Positions 16,390-26,030 of a stretch of DNA of 51,287 nt are shown one piece after another (the first letter of the stretch is position 1; the number at the start of each line of letters is the position of its first letter). Where the stretch lies: NCBI GenBank assembly GCA_022360095.1, contig JAKSDK010000587.1, positions 1-51,287 of the forward strand, in the 5' to 3' direction. The notes under the pieces are model-generated. The model did not search any database. It worked only from the letters and a program-made list of their open reading frames with translations, and was not told where the DNA came from. Made by a program: the position numbers and the translations under genes. The stretch comes from Phycisphaerales bacterium. Its GTDB lineage: Bacteria > Planctomycetota > Phycisphaerae > UBA1845 > UTPLA1.

Positions 16390-17277
16390 ATGTTTCGTCG
16401 TGAGTTCATTATTCGAGACACACATCGGGGCCTCCTGTTCGAAGACGGCAGGTTCTTGAAGGTATTATCCGCCGGTCGATACCACGTTACAACGGACAAT
16501 CATCTTCGACGCCTGTTCAAATGGCCTGTCTCAGACATCGTAGTCGTGGACATCCGAGAACGGGAGCTGACGATCAAGGGACAGGAGATTTTGACGGCCG
16601 ACAAGGTTGCGATACGCGTCAGCATTCTCGTTCAGTTCCAGGTTCAGGATCCGGAGGCGGCCGTTTTGAGAGTCACCTCCTATGAGGACCGGATTTACAG
16701 TGACGTGCAACTCGCCGCACGTCGGTCGCTCGCGGGAATGACCTTCGAAGAGATCCTTACCAATCGCAACCGTCTCAGTGAAGAGATTCTCCAGGATGTT
16801 CAGGAAACGGCCGCGTCGTACGGCGTTCGGATCGGTCGGGCCGACGTCAAGGATCTCATCTTCCCCGGTAATTTGCAGGAAGTCATGAACCGGGTGCTCC
16901 AGGCTGAGCGGGTGAGTCAGGCCGAGCTCGTCGAGGCCCGAACCCGTGCCGAAAAATCGCATATTGAAGCGAAAGCCAAATCGGCGATCGATGCCGAGAA
17001 GGCCAAGGCCGGCGCGGAGGTCGAACGACTCAAGGCCGAATCGGAGGCTGAATCGAAACGCATCGCCACCAATGCTGAGATTCAGGCCATCCACGAGCTG
17101 GAGAAGGTCGCCCGTGCCTTTGCGGAGAACCCCGCGATGCTTCGTCTGGAGGAGCTACGAACCCTCCGCGATCTGTCCACCATTTCCACGGCTCATCTCT
17201 ACATTGATTTTGATCACAGGAAAAAACACGCAAAAACGAGTGATTCCGGGCCGGATGAGAGCCACGCTCATCCGTAA
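16390..17277 (+). CDS. SPFH/stomatin-like protein without obvious membrane helix
   Basis: 295 aa. An SPFH (band 7) domain spans about residues 10-180: GRFLKVLSAGRYHV, the strands around IKGQEILTADKVAIRVS, then LAARRSLAGMTFEEIL and GVRIGRADVKDLIFP. A long Ala/Glu/Lys coiled coil (about 180-245) follows. Stomatins normally start with a membrane-inserted hydrophobic hairpin, which I do not see here. A charged tail ends SHAHP. It probably forms oligomeric scaffolds at membranes (family knowledge). No NfeD partner gene is adjacent, which is unusual for bacterial slipins. Confidence 0.88.
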   Translation: MFRREFIIRDTHRGLLFEDGRFLKVLSAGRYHVTTDNHLRRLFKWPVSDIVVVDIRERELTIKGQEILTADKVAIRVSILVQFQVQDPEAAVLRVTSYEDRIYSDVQLAARRSLAGMTFEEILTNRNRLSEEILQDVQETAASYGVRIGRADVKDLIFPGNLQEVMNRVLQAERVSQAELVEARTRAEKSHIEAKAKSAIDAEKAKAGAEVERLKAESEAESKRIATNAEIQAIHELEKVARAFAENPAMLRLEELRTLRDLSTISTAHLYIDFDHRKKHAKTSDSGPDESHAHP

Positions 17278-17433
17278 ACGACGGGTGTGCCAACAGTAGG
17301 ACACTCGAAATCCGGACACTCTCGCCCCTGCCTCATTGTCGGAGTCCCGATCGAAAACAGGTTTGCGCCCGACTATGATCTTCCACGATTGACGGCTTAC
17401 ACGTCATACCCTATTCCCAAAAGGAGTCGAAGA

Positions 17434-18180
17434 ATGAATCAATATGACATTACCGGCAAGAACGCGTTGGTCACCGGCGCAAATCGTGGCATCGGCAAGG
17501 CCATCACCGAAGCCCTCATCGCCAACGGCGCCGCCAAGGTCTACGCGGCCGTCCGCACGCCGTCGACGGCCGAGCCGCTGGTCGCCGCGCACGGTGCCAA
17601 AGTTGTGCCGCTTGAGTTCGACCTCGGCAAAGAGGATCTCATCAAGGTCGCCGCCGAGCAGGCGCGGGATACGCACATCGTGATCAACAATGCCGGTGTC
17701 CTTCTGACCGCGACGGCCCTGTCCGACAACGCCATCAAGGACCTCACGTTCGAGATCGACATGAACGTCTTCGGGCTGATCAGGACTGCGCAGGCCTTCG
17801 CGCCCATTCTCAAGGCGAACGGCGGCGGTGCCTTCGTACAATTGAACTCCGTCGTATCCATGAAGTGCTTCCCCAATTTCACAACCTACTGTGCATCCAA
17901 GGCCGCGGCCTACGCGGTCACCCAGGCCCTTCGAACGGACCTCGCGGAGCAAGGCACGGCCGTCTTCAGCGTCCACCCGGGCCCGATCGCGACAGACATG
18001 GGCCACGACGCCGGCCTGACATCCATCGCCGAGCCGCCCTCGCTCGTGGCCGACGCGATCCTCGACGCGTTCAAGACCGGGACGTTCCACGTCTTTCCGG
18101 ACACCATGGCCAAGCAGATCGGAGCGGCCTACCAGAGCTTTGCGGAGAACATTGTCGAGGCGGATTTGATGGAAGGTTGA
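17434..18180 (+). CDS. short-chain dehydrogenase/reductase
   Basis: 248 aa, starting at the ATG with an AAAAGGAG ribosome site; the longer in-frame version from 17287 is not supported. The Rossmann cofactor motif TGANRGIG is near residue 13, followed by NNAG, the catalytic Ser in QLNSVVS, and the YCASK motif with Tyr152 and Lys156. This is a complete classical SDR; NAD(P)H-dependent oxidation or reduction of an alcohol/carbonyl is expected, but the substrate cannot be read from sequence. It stands alone. Confidence 0.92.
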   Translation: MNQYDITGKNALVTGANRGIGKAITEALIANGAAKVYAAVRTPSTAEPLVAAHGAKVVPLEFDLGKEDLIKVAAEQARDTHIVINNAGVLLTATALSDNAIKDLTFEIDMNVFGLIRTAQAFAPILKANGGGAFVQLNSVVSMKCFPNFTTYCASKAAAYAVTQALRTDLAEQGTAVFSVHPGPIATDMGHDAGLTSIAEPPSLVADAILDAFKTGTFHVFPDTMAKQIGAAYQSFAENIVEADLMEG

Positions 18181-18495
18181 AAGCCAGGCAAGAAAAACGC
18201 AGGGCACACCTGCTGGAACATGCCCCACGCCCTGAGGTACCACGACGGACGATGATGCCGCCGCGTTGTATTCAGTTCAAATTCAGGATTCGAATAGACA
18301 CGGTTTGATGATCACGCGTTCCGGCTCTCACTGGCCCAACATCGCTGCCGCGAGGTGGCCCGCGCCTTGTCGTCGATCTCGGTCATCCCCGGCATGATGA
18401 CCAGCGTATTCAGGCACTCCGCTATCACATTTTGATAGGCGTGCTCGTGATTTTCTTGCGCGTCGAGAAAATCCTCCCAACGCGTTGCTGCGTTT
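18181..18495. other. intergenic region at the left edge of an AT-rich island
   Basis: About 315 bp between the SDR stop and the TIR gene stop. A minus-strand ORF ending at 18312 has plausible GC-rich codons but no recognised homology or good ribosome site; it may be the remnant of a gene interrupted by the island. Confidence 0.35.
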
Positions 18496-18585
18496 TCAAA
18501 AAAAAGAACTATTTGCGAGACTTGATCCGCGATTTGGGAAAACAACAACTTTATTTGCGATCAAATCGGTTCTTTTTGAAAACGC
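18490..18585. repeat. imperfect inverted repeat at the 3' end of the TIR gene
   Basis: Left arm GCGTTTTCAAAAAAAAGAAC (18490-18509) and right arm GTTCTTTTTGAAAACGC (18569-18585) are inverted copies differing by three A residues. TATTTGCGA occurs as a direct repeat inside (18510 and 18552). It could be a decayed short mobile element or an end of the island. Confidence 0.55.
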
Positions 18586-19116
18586 TTGATCGATGAATTT
18601 GTTAGGTTCTGTACAAAATTCAATCCATGAGGTAAGAACACAATAGCGATCGCCTTCAGAGTAGCAACACTTATTGCTAGACATGTAGTAGTTGCTACTA
18701 AACTCCCTCACAACTGTATTATCATTTACTTTTACGACATCCGGTGACCCGCCACATTGACCACATGTTTGTTTCCCTTTGAACACAAGCTGATAGATTT
18801 CAGGAAGAACGACTCCTAATATGCCGTTCCTAGTATTACCTACACCATTATACAACGACGCTTGCAACTCCCGTTTAATAAATCGCTGCTCATCCCAGCC
18901 CAGGCGTTCAGCACTATTTGCACCAATAAGATGAATGGTCACAGTTGAATCAGCAAGATAATCCTCACGGATTTTCTGCATAATGTAGTCTTCGATCTCT
19001 GAATCGATTGGTACATTCAAAGACTGATCAATCATATCAATCGCAAGATTTCGTTGGATCCAAAGTTTATAAAGCACGTCTACGGACTTAAATAAAATGT
19101 AGCACTTATGCCGCAT
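18496..19116 (-). CDS. ThsB-like TIR-domain protein (DUF1863-type)
   Basis: 206 aa from the ATG at 19116 (an ATG at 19140 is also in frame). The start, KCYILFKSVD, is the first TIR-like strand; STVTIHLIGANSAE and then FIKRELQASLYN carry the second strand and a helix with a Glu in the catalytic-type position; GILGVVLP follows. A CxxC pair (CGQCGG) and CVLTSWIEF, KFIDQAFSKR and ANKVVVFP near the end match the ThsB/DUF1863 tail. TIR-like ThsB proteins make signalling nucleotides or cleave NAD in antiphage defence (family knowledge). It overlaps the DUF4231 gene by 11 bp, so they are co-translated. AT-rich DNA suggests acquisition. Confidence 0.82.
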   Translation of the reverse strand: MRHKCYILFKSVDVLYKLWIQRNLAIDMIDQSLNVPIDSEIEDYIMQKIREDYLADSTVTIHLIGANSAERLGWDEQRFIKRELQASLYNGVGNTRNGILGVVLPEIYQLVFKGKQTCGQCGGSPDVVKVNDNTVVREFSSNYYMSSNKCCYSEGDRYCVLTSWIEFCTEPNKFIDQAFSKRTDLIANKVVVFPNRGSSLANSSFF

Positions 19117-19570
19117 CGCCCCTTGGCCTCTTTTCTTCATCTCTTTGTTGATGAGTTGTGACCCAAATGCTGTTTTCGCGCGAAATCAGCGATTCAACCC
19201 GCTCCACAAAAATGGAACGCTTATCTTCCTCGTTTGTATGGCCGGCATAGCTGTCTAGACTTGCGTCAAAGAAGTGCTTTTCCTTCTTGAGTGCTTCAGC
19301 GATGGTGCGGTAATTGATCCATGATTCCTGATATTTAAATGTCTTCAGCCCCGTGGTCCCAATGGCCAGAATTACAGAAAGTAATAATGGTATCAACTGG
19401 AACCTCTCAGGGAGAGACGCTATCAGAACTGGCAGACTCGCAGATAATAAAATCACTCCCCATTGAAAAAACAGGTAGTATTTCTTATTTTGACCCGACC
19501 GTTGGTCGTACCATTTTACCTGGTCAAGATACCTGTTCTCTAAGTAATCTCCGAATCCTTCTTCAGTCAT
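19106..19570 (-). CDS. DUF4231 / SLATT-type two-helix membrane protein
   Basis: 154 aa from the ATG at 19570; a longer in-frame start at 19618 exists. The order is DYLENRYLDQVKWYDQ, two adjacent membrane helices (about 33-50 and 57-75), then WINYRTIAEALKKEK, a loop, and FVERVESLISREN followed by W. This is the DUF4231/SLATT arrangement: a two-helix membrane pore-like effector with cytoplasmic helices, predicted in bacterial conflict systems to act when triggered by a nucleotide-sensing or TIR partner. It sits directly upstream of the TIR gene, making a compact two-gene unit. Membrane-disrupting effector plus TIR sensor is inferred. Confidence 0.85.
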   Translation of the reverse strand: MTEEGFGDYLENRYLDQVKWYDQRSGQNKKYYLFFQWGVILLSASLPVLIASLPERFQLIPLLLSVILAIGTTGLKTFKYQESWINYRTIAEALKKEKHFFDASLDSYAGHTNEEDKRSIFVERVESLISRENSIWVTTHQQRDEEKRPRGDAA

Positions 19571-19676
19571 TCTTCTTATCCACCGTCGACCAAAGTAGTA
19601 CGACAGACCGACTATCAATCCGTGAACATTGAAGACCTACCACCAACGCGGTCGGGGATTCAATCTTAAATCTCCT

Positions 19677-21596
19677 CTATTCCTTCACTTCAAACTCGGC
19701 GTCGATGACGTCCTCGTCTTTTTTCTTTTCGCCGCCGGAGTCGGCTCCGGGCGGTGGGCCGCCGGGCGATGCGCCGCCGGCGTCGGCTTGGGACTTGGCC
19801 GCTTCTTCATAGATGATTTTTCCTAAAGCCTGCGACGCCGTGGCCACGTTTTCGATGGCCTTCTTGATCGCGCCGGCATCGTCGGCCGCGGACACTTCCT
19901 TCAAATTGGTGATGGCCGCCTCGACCTTGGAGCGCTCGTCGGCCGGGACCTTGTCGCCGTGTTCCTTCAGCGTCTTCTCCGTTTGGTAGGCGATCTGGTC
20001 GGCCTGGTTCTTGGTGTCGATCAGGTCGCGACGCTGCTTGTCCTCTTCCGCGTGCGACTCGGCCTCCTTGCGCATTCGCTCGACCTCGTCCTCACTCAGG
20101 CCGGACGAACCCTCGATCGTGATGTTCTGCTCCTTGCCAGTGCCGAGGTCCTTGGCCGAAACTTCGAGGATGCCGTTGGCGTCGATGTCGAACGTGACCT
20201 CGATCTGCGGCACGCCGCGCGGGGCCGGCGGGATGCCTGTGAGGTTGAACCGGCCGAGCGTTCGGTTCTGGCTCGCCATCGGCCGTTCGCCCTGGAGGAC
20301 GTGGATCGTCACCTCCGGCTGGCTGTCGGCCGCGGTGGAGTAGACCTCTTTCTTGCTCGTCGGAATCGTGGTGTTTCGCGGGATCATGGTCGTCATGACG
20401 CTGCCTTGCGTCTCGACGCCGAGTGACAACGGCGTAACATCGAGGACGAGGATGTCCTTTACGTCACCGCCGATGATGCCGGCCTGGATCGCAGCGCCGA
20501 CGCCGACCGCCTCGTCAGGATTGATGCTCTTGTTGGGTTCCTTGCCGAAGATGCTCTTGCACAGCGCCTGCACGGCGGGGATACGCGTCGAGCCACCGAC
20601 GAGGATGCACTCGTTGACGTCGCCGGGCGAAAGCTTGGCGTCTTCCAGCGCCTTGAGGACAGGCTGACGGCAACGCTCGACCAGCTTCTCGGTCAACTGC
20701 TCAAACTTCGTGCGGGTGAGCGTCAGGTTCAGATGCTTGGGCCCGCTGGCGTCGGCGGTGATGAACGGCAGGTTGATCGTCGTCTCCATGCTCGTGGAAA
20801 GTTCGCACTTGGCCTTTTCGCAGGCCTCCTTGAGGCGCTGGTGGGCCATCGGGTCGTCCTTGAGATTGATGCCGTACTGCTTGCGGAATTCCTCCGCGAC
20901 GTGGCCGATCAAAACCTCATCGAAATCGTCACCACCGAGGTGCGTATCCCCGTTGATCGACAGTGTTTCGAAGACGCCCTCGCCGACGTCGAGAATGGAA
21001 ATGTCAAACGTTCCCCCGCCAAGGTCGAAGACGGCGATCTTGCCGCCCTTGTTTTTATCCATGCCATAGGCCAGAGCAGCGGCCGTCGGCTCAGGAAGAA
21101 CGCGCTTGACGTCAAAGCCGGCAATGACGCCGGCTTCCTGCGTCGCCTTGCGCTGCGGCTCATTGAAATAAGCGGGCACCGTGATGACCGCGGCCTCGAC
21201 CTTCTCGCCAAGGTAATCTTCCGCCGTCTTCTTTAGGTCCTGCAGGACCATGGCGGAGATTTCCGGCGGGGTGTATTCCTTGTCGCGTATCCTGACCTTG
21301 ACCAGCTCCTCGGCCCCACCGGTGATTTCGTAGGGCACGAGCTTCTCTTCACTGCCGACTTCACTGTGACGACGGCCCATGAATCGCTTGATGCTGAAGA
21401 TGGTGTTCGTCGGGTTGGTCACCTGCTGGTGCCGGGCAACCTGGCCGACAAGGCGTTCGCCCTTGTCGGTGAAGCCTACGACCGACGGGGTCGTCCGCGC
21501 GCCCATGGAGTTGGTGAGCACCTTGGGCTGCCCGCCTTCCATGACGGCCACGACGGAGTTGGTCGTTCCGAGGTCGATTCCGATGATCTTGGACAT
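19677..21596 (-). CDS. dnaK: chaperone DnaK (Hsp70)
   Basis: 639 aa. The start is the ATG at 21596 with GAGAGGAG 8 nt upstream; the extra residues in the longer frame do not belong. [11 protein letters not shown] begins the nucleotide-binding domain, [11 protein letters not shown] and [13 protein letters not shown] follow, then the linker [13 protein letters not shown] and the substrate-binding domain. The tail is Gly/Pro-rich and ends [11 protein letters not shown], the usual EEVD-like end. It refolds proteins with DnaJ and GrpE, neither of which is adjacent. No CIRCE operator is seen upstream. Confidence 0.98.
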   Translation of the reverse strand: MSKIIGIDLGTTNSVVAVMEGGQPKVLTNSMGARTTPSVVGFTDKGERLVGQVARHQQVTNPTNTIFSIKRFMGRRHSEVGSEEKLVPYEITGGAEELVKVRIRDKEYTPPEISAMVLQDLKKTAEDYLGEKVEAAVITVPAYFNEPQRKATQEAGVIAGFDVKRVLPEPTAAALAYGMDKNKGGKIAVFDLGGGTFDISILDVGEGVFETLSINGDTHLGGDDFDEVLIGHVAEEFRKQYGINLKDDPMAHQRLKEACEKAKCELSTSMETTINLPFITADASGPKHLNLTLTRTKFEQLTEKLVERCRQPVLKALEDAKLSPGDVNECILVGGSTRIPAVQALCKSIFGKEPNKSINPDEAVGVGAAIQAGIIGGDVKDILVLDVTPLSLGVETQGSVMTTMIPRNTTIPTSKKEVYSTAADSQPEVTIHVLQGERPMASQNRTLGRFNLTGIPPAPRGVPQIEVTFDIDANGILEVSAKDLGTGKEQNITIEGSSGLSEDEVERMRKEAESHAEEDKQRRDLIDTKNQADQIAYQTEKTLKEHGDKVPADERSKVEAAITNLKEVSAADDAGAIKKAIENVATASQALGKIIYEEAAKSQADAGGASPGGPPPGADSGGEKKKDEDVIDAEFEVKE

Positions 21597-21927
21597 GTGC
21601 GTGACTCCTCTCGTTGATTTCATCGCCAGGGCCCCGGCAATTTGCTGCGCGCGGTGCCGCATTGGCGTACTAGAGCAAGGGGAATGCCATTCAGGAACAC
21701 GTGTTGAACCAAATCCTTAAATACATTATATATAAACATTTACATCAATTACCTGATGGCAACGGGTCGTCACGAATCGCGGCAGACTGCCAGTCTGACA
21801 TGCCGTCCTGACGCCCAGGGGCAGCGGTCATTGACAACAAATGGCGAATAGGAGACCGATGTGAATCCGTTTAACATGGATGCCGATCCGTTTGATCGCC
21901 GGTTTGTCTTCTGGAGAGCCCGAATTC
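21597..21927. other. divergent promoter region between dnaK and PH-domain gene
   Basis: About 330 bp, with an AT-rich core near 21718-21760 (CATTATATATAAACATTTAC) that is a good promoter candidate. No gene is supported. A longer start for the plus-strand gene at 21880 is possible but has no ribosome site. Confidence 0.45.
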
Positions 21928-22527
21928 GTGTCTTCCGATCCGAGCCCATTGGAGCAATCCATCCCGTCCGAAGCGCCCGTTGCAGACGAGGTGTTAGCCG
22001 TTCCGACCGTTGATGACGTCCGTGCAGTGTGGCTGACGGACGAATCGAAACAGACGCTGCATCCAAACTTCGTCCCCTGCGAGCGGCTGGTGGGCTGGAT
22101 CGTTGTCGCTGTCCTGGGAACGGCAGTGATCATCTTCACAGGTCTCTGGTTTTGGTTTGGCGATCCTTCGCTCATCGTCCAAACCTCGGTCGGCATCGCC
22201 GTCCTTGCGCTCTTGGCGGTCTTGTGCTGGTCCGCCCAATACTGGCCCCCGATCGATTACCGTTATCGTTCCTTTCACGTGAGCGTCACAGGCATCCAAA
22301 TCCGTAAGGGCGTGCTCTGGCGATCCGTGATGGACGTCCCGAAGTCCCGCGTGCAACACACCGACGTGAACCAAGGTCCGATCGAGCGAAAATACGGCCT
22401 GGCCCATCTGGTCATCCACACCGCCGGGACAATCAGCGCCTCGGTCAAGCTGGAGGGCCTGGGCCACGAAACGGCCGTGGCGATTCGCGATCATCTGATG
22501 GAGGCGGACCGTGGCGATGCCGTCTGA
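21928..22527 (+). CDS. bacterial PH-domain (bPH2/YdbS-like) membrane protein
   Basis: 199 aa from a GTG with GGAGAG 9 nt upstream; an ATG at 21880 is possible. Two membrane helices (about residues 54-78 and 84-102) precede a bPH2 domain with YRSFHVSVTGIQIRKGVLWR and VPKSRVQHTDVNQGPIER. This is the YdbS/DUF304 layout. In the family it is often paired with a YdbT-like protein, as here: the next gene overlaps by 17 bp. Confidence 0.85.
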   Translation: MSSDPSPLEQSIPSEAPVADEVLAVPTVDDVRAVWLTDESKQTLHPNFVPCERLVGWIVVAVLGTAVIIFTGLWFWFGDPSLIVQTSVGIAVLALLAVLCWSAQYWPPIDYRYRSFHVSVTGIQIRKGVLWRSVMDVPKSRVQHTDVNQGPIERKYGLAHLVIHTAGTISASVKLEGLGHETAVAIRDHLMEADRGDAV

Positions 22528-24058
22528 CAAACCCGAGGAGACAGGTTCCTTTCAGCGGCTTCATCCGACGTCCCTGCTGTTCACGATCGGCGGCGCGTTG
22601 AAGGGCTTCCTGGTCCCGGCCCTCATCTTCCTCGTCTTGAGAAAGGGAGAGGGGTATGAGTTCTGGGGCATGCTGATCGCCGTACCTGTGACGCTTTATG
22701 CCGTGTTTAAGTACATTAGTCTTCGGTATCGTCTGGGTGATGAGGAGCTCATCGTCAAAGAGGGCATTTTCAACCGTACGGAACGGCACGTTCCCTATCA
22801 GCGCATCCAGAACATCGACACGAAGCGAAACATCGTCCATCGCTTCCTCAAAGTCACCGACGTGATCGTCCAAACCGCAAGCGGGACCGCACCGGAGGCC
22901 ACGCTGAGAGTCTTGTCCGACGAGGCGGCCGACGTCATGCGCAAACACGTCTTTGCACGTCGAACGGCTCCCTCGACCACACCAACGATCATTGCGGACG
23001 GCTTGGAAACCTCCGAACCGGCTGCCGCCCCAGCACCAGCCGCCGCCATACCGGAGGACGGTCGCGTCGTCGCCCGGGCACGAATCCGGGACTTGATCGT
23101 TTTCGGCATCATTTCGAACCGGGGCATGCTCGCCGTGGCTGCCCTGCTCGGCGTGTTCTGGCAATTCGACGTCATGCCCAGTAAGGAGCAGATCGGGCGA
23201 TGGGCCGAGGCGGTCCTCGGCGTTCGAGAGTGGACCTGGCTTTTCTCAAGCGTCGTCGTGATCGTCGGCATATTGACGGCCGTTGTCTTATTAAGACTGT
23301 TGTCCATTCTATGGGCCGTCCTGAGCCTCTATGATTTCAAACTGCTCCGCGACGGGGACGAATTGCGGACGCGCTTCGGACTGTTGACCGAGCACGCGCT
23401 GGCCATCCCGCGCCACCGCATCCAATTGATGGACATCGAGGCAACCTTGCTGCACCGGTGGTTCAAACGCGTGGCAATTCGCGCGCGCACTGCAGGAGCC
23501 ATTCAGAATCAGGAGGCCGGGACCAGCCGCGATTGGCTGATGCCGATTCTGCGCCGATCGACCATCCCCGACCTGCTGAGTGAGGTTCAACCGGAATTAG
23601 ACTACACGGGTGTTCCATGGCGACCCGTGGAACGGCGGGCAAGGCGCCGCGTATTTGCGAAGTTGCTCTTCCTAAGTCTCGCGGTCACCATCACGCTTGG
23701 AGTCACCTTGCGTCCTTGGGGCTGGCTCACCGGGATACCTCTGATTCCGCTCGCGTGGCTTTACGCACACATCAGGGTGAAATCAATGGGCTACGCGCTG
23801 ACATCTCAGGCGATCTGGTTCAAGAGCGGCTGGTTCTACTGGCGGTGTCGCGCCGTCCGTTACAGCAAAATACAAGCGGTCACGTTGATCGAGTCCCCCT
23901 TTGACCGCCGACATCGAATGGCTTCGGTCAAGGTTGACACCGCCAACGCCGGCACGGGAACCGACGCCATCGCCATTCCCTATCTAAACGTGGAAGATGC
24001 AAAGGAAGTGCACGGAAGGCTCAAATCCGAAGCGGTGGGGACGGAATTCAAGTGGTGA
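22511..24058 (+). CDS. multi-bPH2-domain membrane protein (YdbT-like)
   Basis: 515 aa. The start overlaps the previous gene by 17 bp; GGAGG precedes the GTG by 6 nt. It repeats the two-helix plus PH-domain unit: first YRLGDEELIVKEGIFNRTERHVPYQRIQNID, then DGDELRTRFGLLTEH and IPRHRIQLMDIE, then WFKSGWFYWRCRAVRYSKIQAV. About six membrane helices are visible. YdbS/YdbT-type pairs act in membrane-associated complexes of unclear function. Convergent with speE, 10-bp gap. Confidence 0.88.
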   Translation: MAMPSDKPEETGSFQRLHPTSLLFTIGGALKGFLVPALIFLVLRKGEGYEFWGMLIAVPVTLYAVFKYISLRYRLGDEELIVKEGIFNRTERHVPYQRIQNIDTKRNIVHRFLKVTDVIVQTASGTAPEATLRVLSDEAADVMRKHVFARRTAPSTTPTIIADGLETSEPAAAPAPAAAIPEDGRVVARARIRDLIVFGIISNRGMLAVAALLGVFWQFDVMPSKEQIGRWAEAVLGVREWTWLFSSVVVIVGILTAVVLLRLLSILWAVLSLYDFKLLRDGDELRTRFGLLTEHALAIPRHRIQLMDIEATLLHRWFKRVAIRARTAGAIQNQEAGTSRDWLMPILRRSTIPDLLSEVQPELDYTGVPWRPVERRARRRVFAKLLFLSLAVTITLGVTLRPWGWLTGIPLIPLAWLYAHIRVKSMGYALTSQAIWFKSGWFYWRCRAVRYSKIQAVTLIESPFDRRHRMASVKVDTANAGTGTDAIAIPYLNVEDAKEVHGRLKSEAVGTEFKW

Positions 24059-24068
24059 TCGCCCGTTG

Positions 24069-25022
24069 CTATTGAGTGGGAGCGGTTTGCTTGACAACAC
24101 CCTTGCCGAAAAACTTAGGCGGTTCTCGAAGTGTGTAGACCTGCGTTTCTTCGGCAATCGCCTGACGTAGATGTTTCGGAAGTTGCAACATCCCGAGGAA
24201 GGCCTGCCCGTCAAACATCGTTAGAGAACCGTTGACGTTATCGGCCAGCTTGGCGTCGACGGCCTCCGGATCAGGCCTGGCCTCAACCGGAGTGTCGGCA
24301 CAAAGCACAAAGCTCCACGGCGAGGCATACGTCGGAACGTATGACGTGTAGGACCTGGCGTTGCCGTACACACAATCCAGCGTATGGGCCAGCCGGACAT
24401 GGAGCTTCATCTCGGCGGGACCGACTGGGCCGGACTGGACAACGACCGCCCCACCTGGAGCCAGCGCGCCTTTGAGTTTTTCGAAGTATTCCCGTGTGAA
24501 CAGCTTGAAGGAAGGCCCCTCTTCGATGGGATCGGAGAGGTCGGAAATGATGACGTCCCATGCGTCTTCCGTGCGATCAAGGACATTCAGGGCATCATCG
24601 ATGACGACCTCCAGGCGTGGATCATCGAAGCATTGCTGGTGCATTTCCGGAAGATGCTGCTTGCAGGACTCAACGACATCGCCGTCAATATCGACCATGA
24701 CCGTCCTGGTTACGGTTTTCCACCGGAGGACTTCGCGAGCCGTAGCGCCCTCACCACCTCCCAGGATCAGCACTTTCTGGGGTGCTCCGTGCTGTAACAT
24801 GACGGGGTGGACGAGCGGTTCATGATAAAGGAATTCATCGCCCGTGCAGGACTGCCATTTACCATCGAGGACGAGGGCCTTGCCATAGGCGCCGGTCTCA
24901 ACAATGTACATTTCCTGAAAGGCCGTTCGTCGATAAGCGAGTACCTTCGTGATGCCATGGGCGTAGATATCCCACGGCGTAATGTATTCGTTCATCCAGA
25001 AATCGGCCCTGATGTCGGGCAT
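24069..25022 (-). CDS. speE: spermidine synthase
   Basis: 317 aa; ATG preceded by AGGAGTCCCGG. It opens with FWMNEYITPWDIYAHGITKVLAY and has YKAL/GKALVLDGKWQSC, the decarboxylated-AdoMet site VLILGGGEGATAREVL, VDIDGDVVE, and the DVIISDLSDPIEEGPSFKLF aminopropyl-transfer region with the catalytic-type Asp. It transfers an aminopropyl group from decarboxylated AdoMet to putrescine in the cytoplasm. speD lies immediately upstream on the same strand (36-bp gap), so the pair supplies and uses decarboxylated AdoMet. Confidence 0.95.
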   Translation of the reverse strand: MPDIRADFWMNEYITPWDIYAHGITKVLAYRRTAFQEMYIVETGAYGKALVLDGKWQSCTGDEFLYHEPLVHPVMLQHGAPQKVLILGGGEGATAREVLRWKTVTRTVMVDIDGDVVESCKQHLPEMHQQCFDDPRLEVVIDDALNVLDRTEDAWDVIISDLSDPIEEGPSFKLFTREYFEKLKGALAPGGAVVVQSGPVGPAEMKLHVRLAHTLDCVYGNARSYTSYVPTYASPWSFVLCADTPVEARPDPEAVDAKLADNVNGSLTMFDGQAFLGMLQLPKHLRQAIAEETQVYTLREPPKFFGKGVVKQTAPTQ

Positions 25023-25058
25023 AACCGGGACTCCTGATTGGATCGAGAAAGCGTGATT

Positions 25059-25472
25059 CTAAGCGAGATTTCCGACCGGTTCATCCACCTCGGCGGAAAG
25101 CCCGCCCGATGCGATCCGGCTGGGGCCGCCGGTGCCGCGAATCAGCTTGATGAATTCATGTCGGTTCGCTTGCAGGGCGTCGACCAGATACAAACAGGCC
25201 TTTTCCGCGTCAGCGCGTTGGCCACACGTAAAGACGTCTGCAGCGGCGTAACCGTGTTCAGGCCAGGTATGGATTGAGATATGCGATTCAGACAACAGGC
25301 CCAAGGCCGTCACGCCCTGCGGCGTGAACTGGTGTGAGACTTCGCCAAGCAAATCGGCCATGCCCACGTCAACCGCTTCACGAAGCGCCTGCGTGATCGC
25401 TTTCTTGTCGTTGAGCAGTTCCGACGGACAGTCGTACAATTCCACCATGCAATGCGTACCGGTCGTTTCCAA
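25059..25472 (-). CDS. speD: S-adenosylmethionine decarboxylase proenzyme
   Basis: 137 aa, the class 1B bacterial form. The autocleavage site is Glu62-Ser63 in LLSESHISIHTWPE, after which Ser63 becomes the pyruvoyl cofactor; the conserved His and CGQ segment follow. It removes the carboxyl group of AdoMet to give the aminopropyl donor used by speE, which is next in the operon. Length and key residues are complete, so it should be active. Confidence 0.96.
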   Translation of the reverse strand: METTGTHCMVELYDCPSELLNDKKAITQALREAVDVGMADLLGEVSHQFTPQGVTALGLLSESHISIHTWPEHGYAAADVFTCGQRADAEKACLYLVDALQANRHEFIKLIRGTGGPSRIASGGLSAEVDEPVGNLA

Positions 25473-26030
25473 TCTTCAAACTCCGTGGATCTCGCGAGCC
25501 CGAGACCAATGATCCGTCCGACGCCGGGCACACACTCCCTGTCAGCATTCCGTGCCACGACAGGCCCAAATAGTCGAAACGCAGCACTATACAAGAAAAC
25601 AGACTCAAAACAAGCTAGAGCTTCGCGTTACTCGCAAATATTTGTGAATACGTAACTAAGAGACGCGGGTAGAATCTGCGCCTTTTTCGATTCGCCCAAG
25701 AAAGCCCGCCTGGGGCAAGTGCCAGGTTTATGCCAGATACGCCCTAAATTCAGACTCCCATGACGGACGCTGTTCAAGTATAGTTGCTTTTTTAGTCAGG
25801 CGAGCTAAGTTGAATGGGTTGTGCAAAATAAACGATGGGCTGGAGAAGCCATTACAGAACTAAAAACTCGACGAATTCTCAAGCGCGTGCTGGAAGCTCA
25901 CGACCGCGCGTTTGCTGATTAACCAAACGACACTCGTTGCTTTGAGGACCTGCAATCCACAAAACGAGGAGGATGATCGCAAAACTGACGATGCAATCGA
26001 AATTAGTCTCGGGGTACTTGGGAGAGACAC
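25473..26030. other. intergenic region upstream of speD and the response regulator
   Basis: About 560 bp between divergent genes, AT-richer in places (near 25620-25800). It should contain both promoters. No gene is supported. Confidence 0.4.

Noticed and set aside
18312..18548. Minus-strand ORF of 78 aa at the left edge of the TIR gene
   Set aside because: No ribosome site and overlaps the TIR gene end; codons look plausible, so it is mentioned only as a possible gene remnant.
21597..21760. CIRCE heat-shock operator upstream of dnaK
   Set aside because: No TTAGCACTC/GAGTGCTAA inverted repeat is present.
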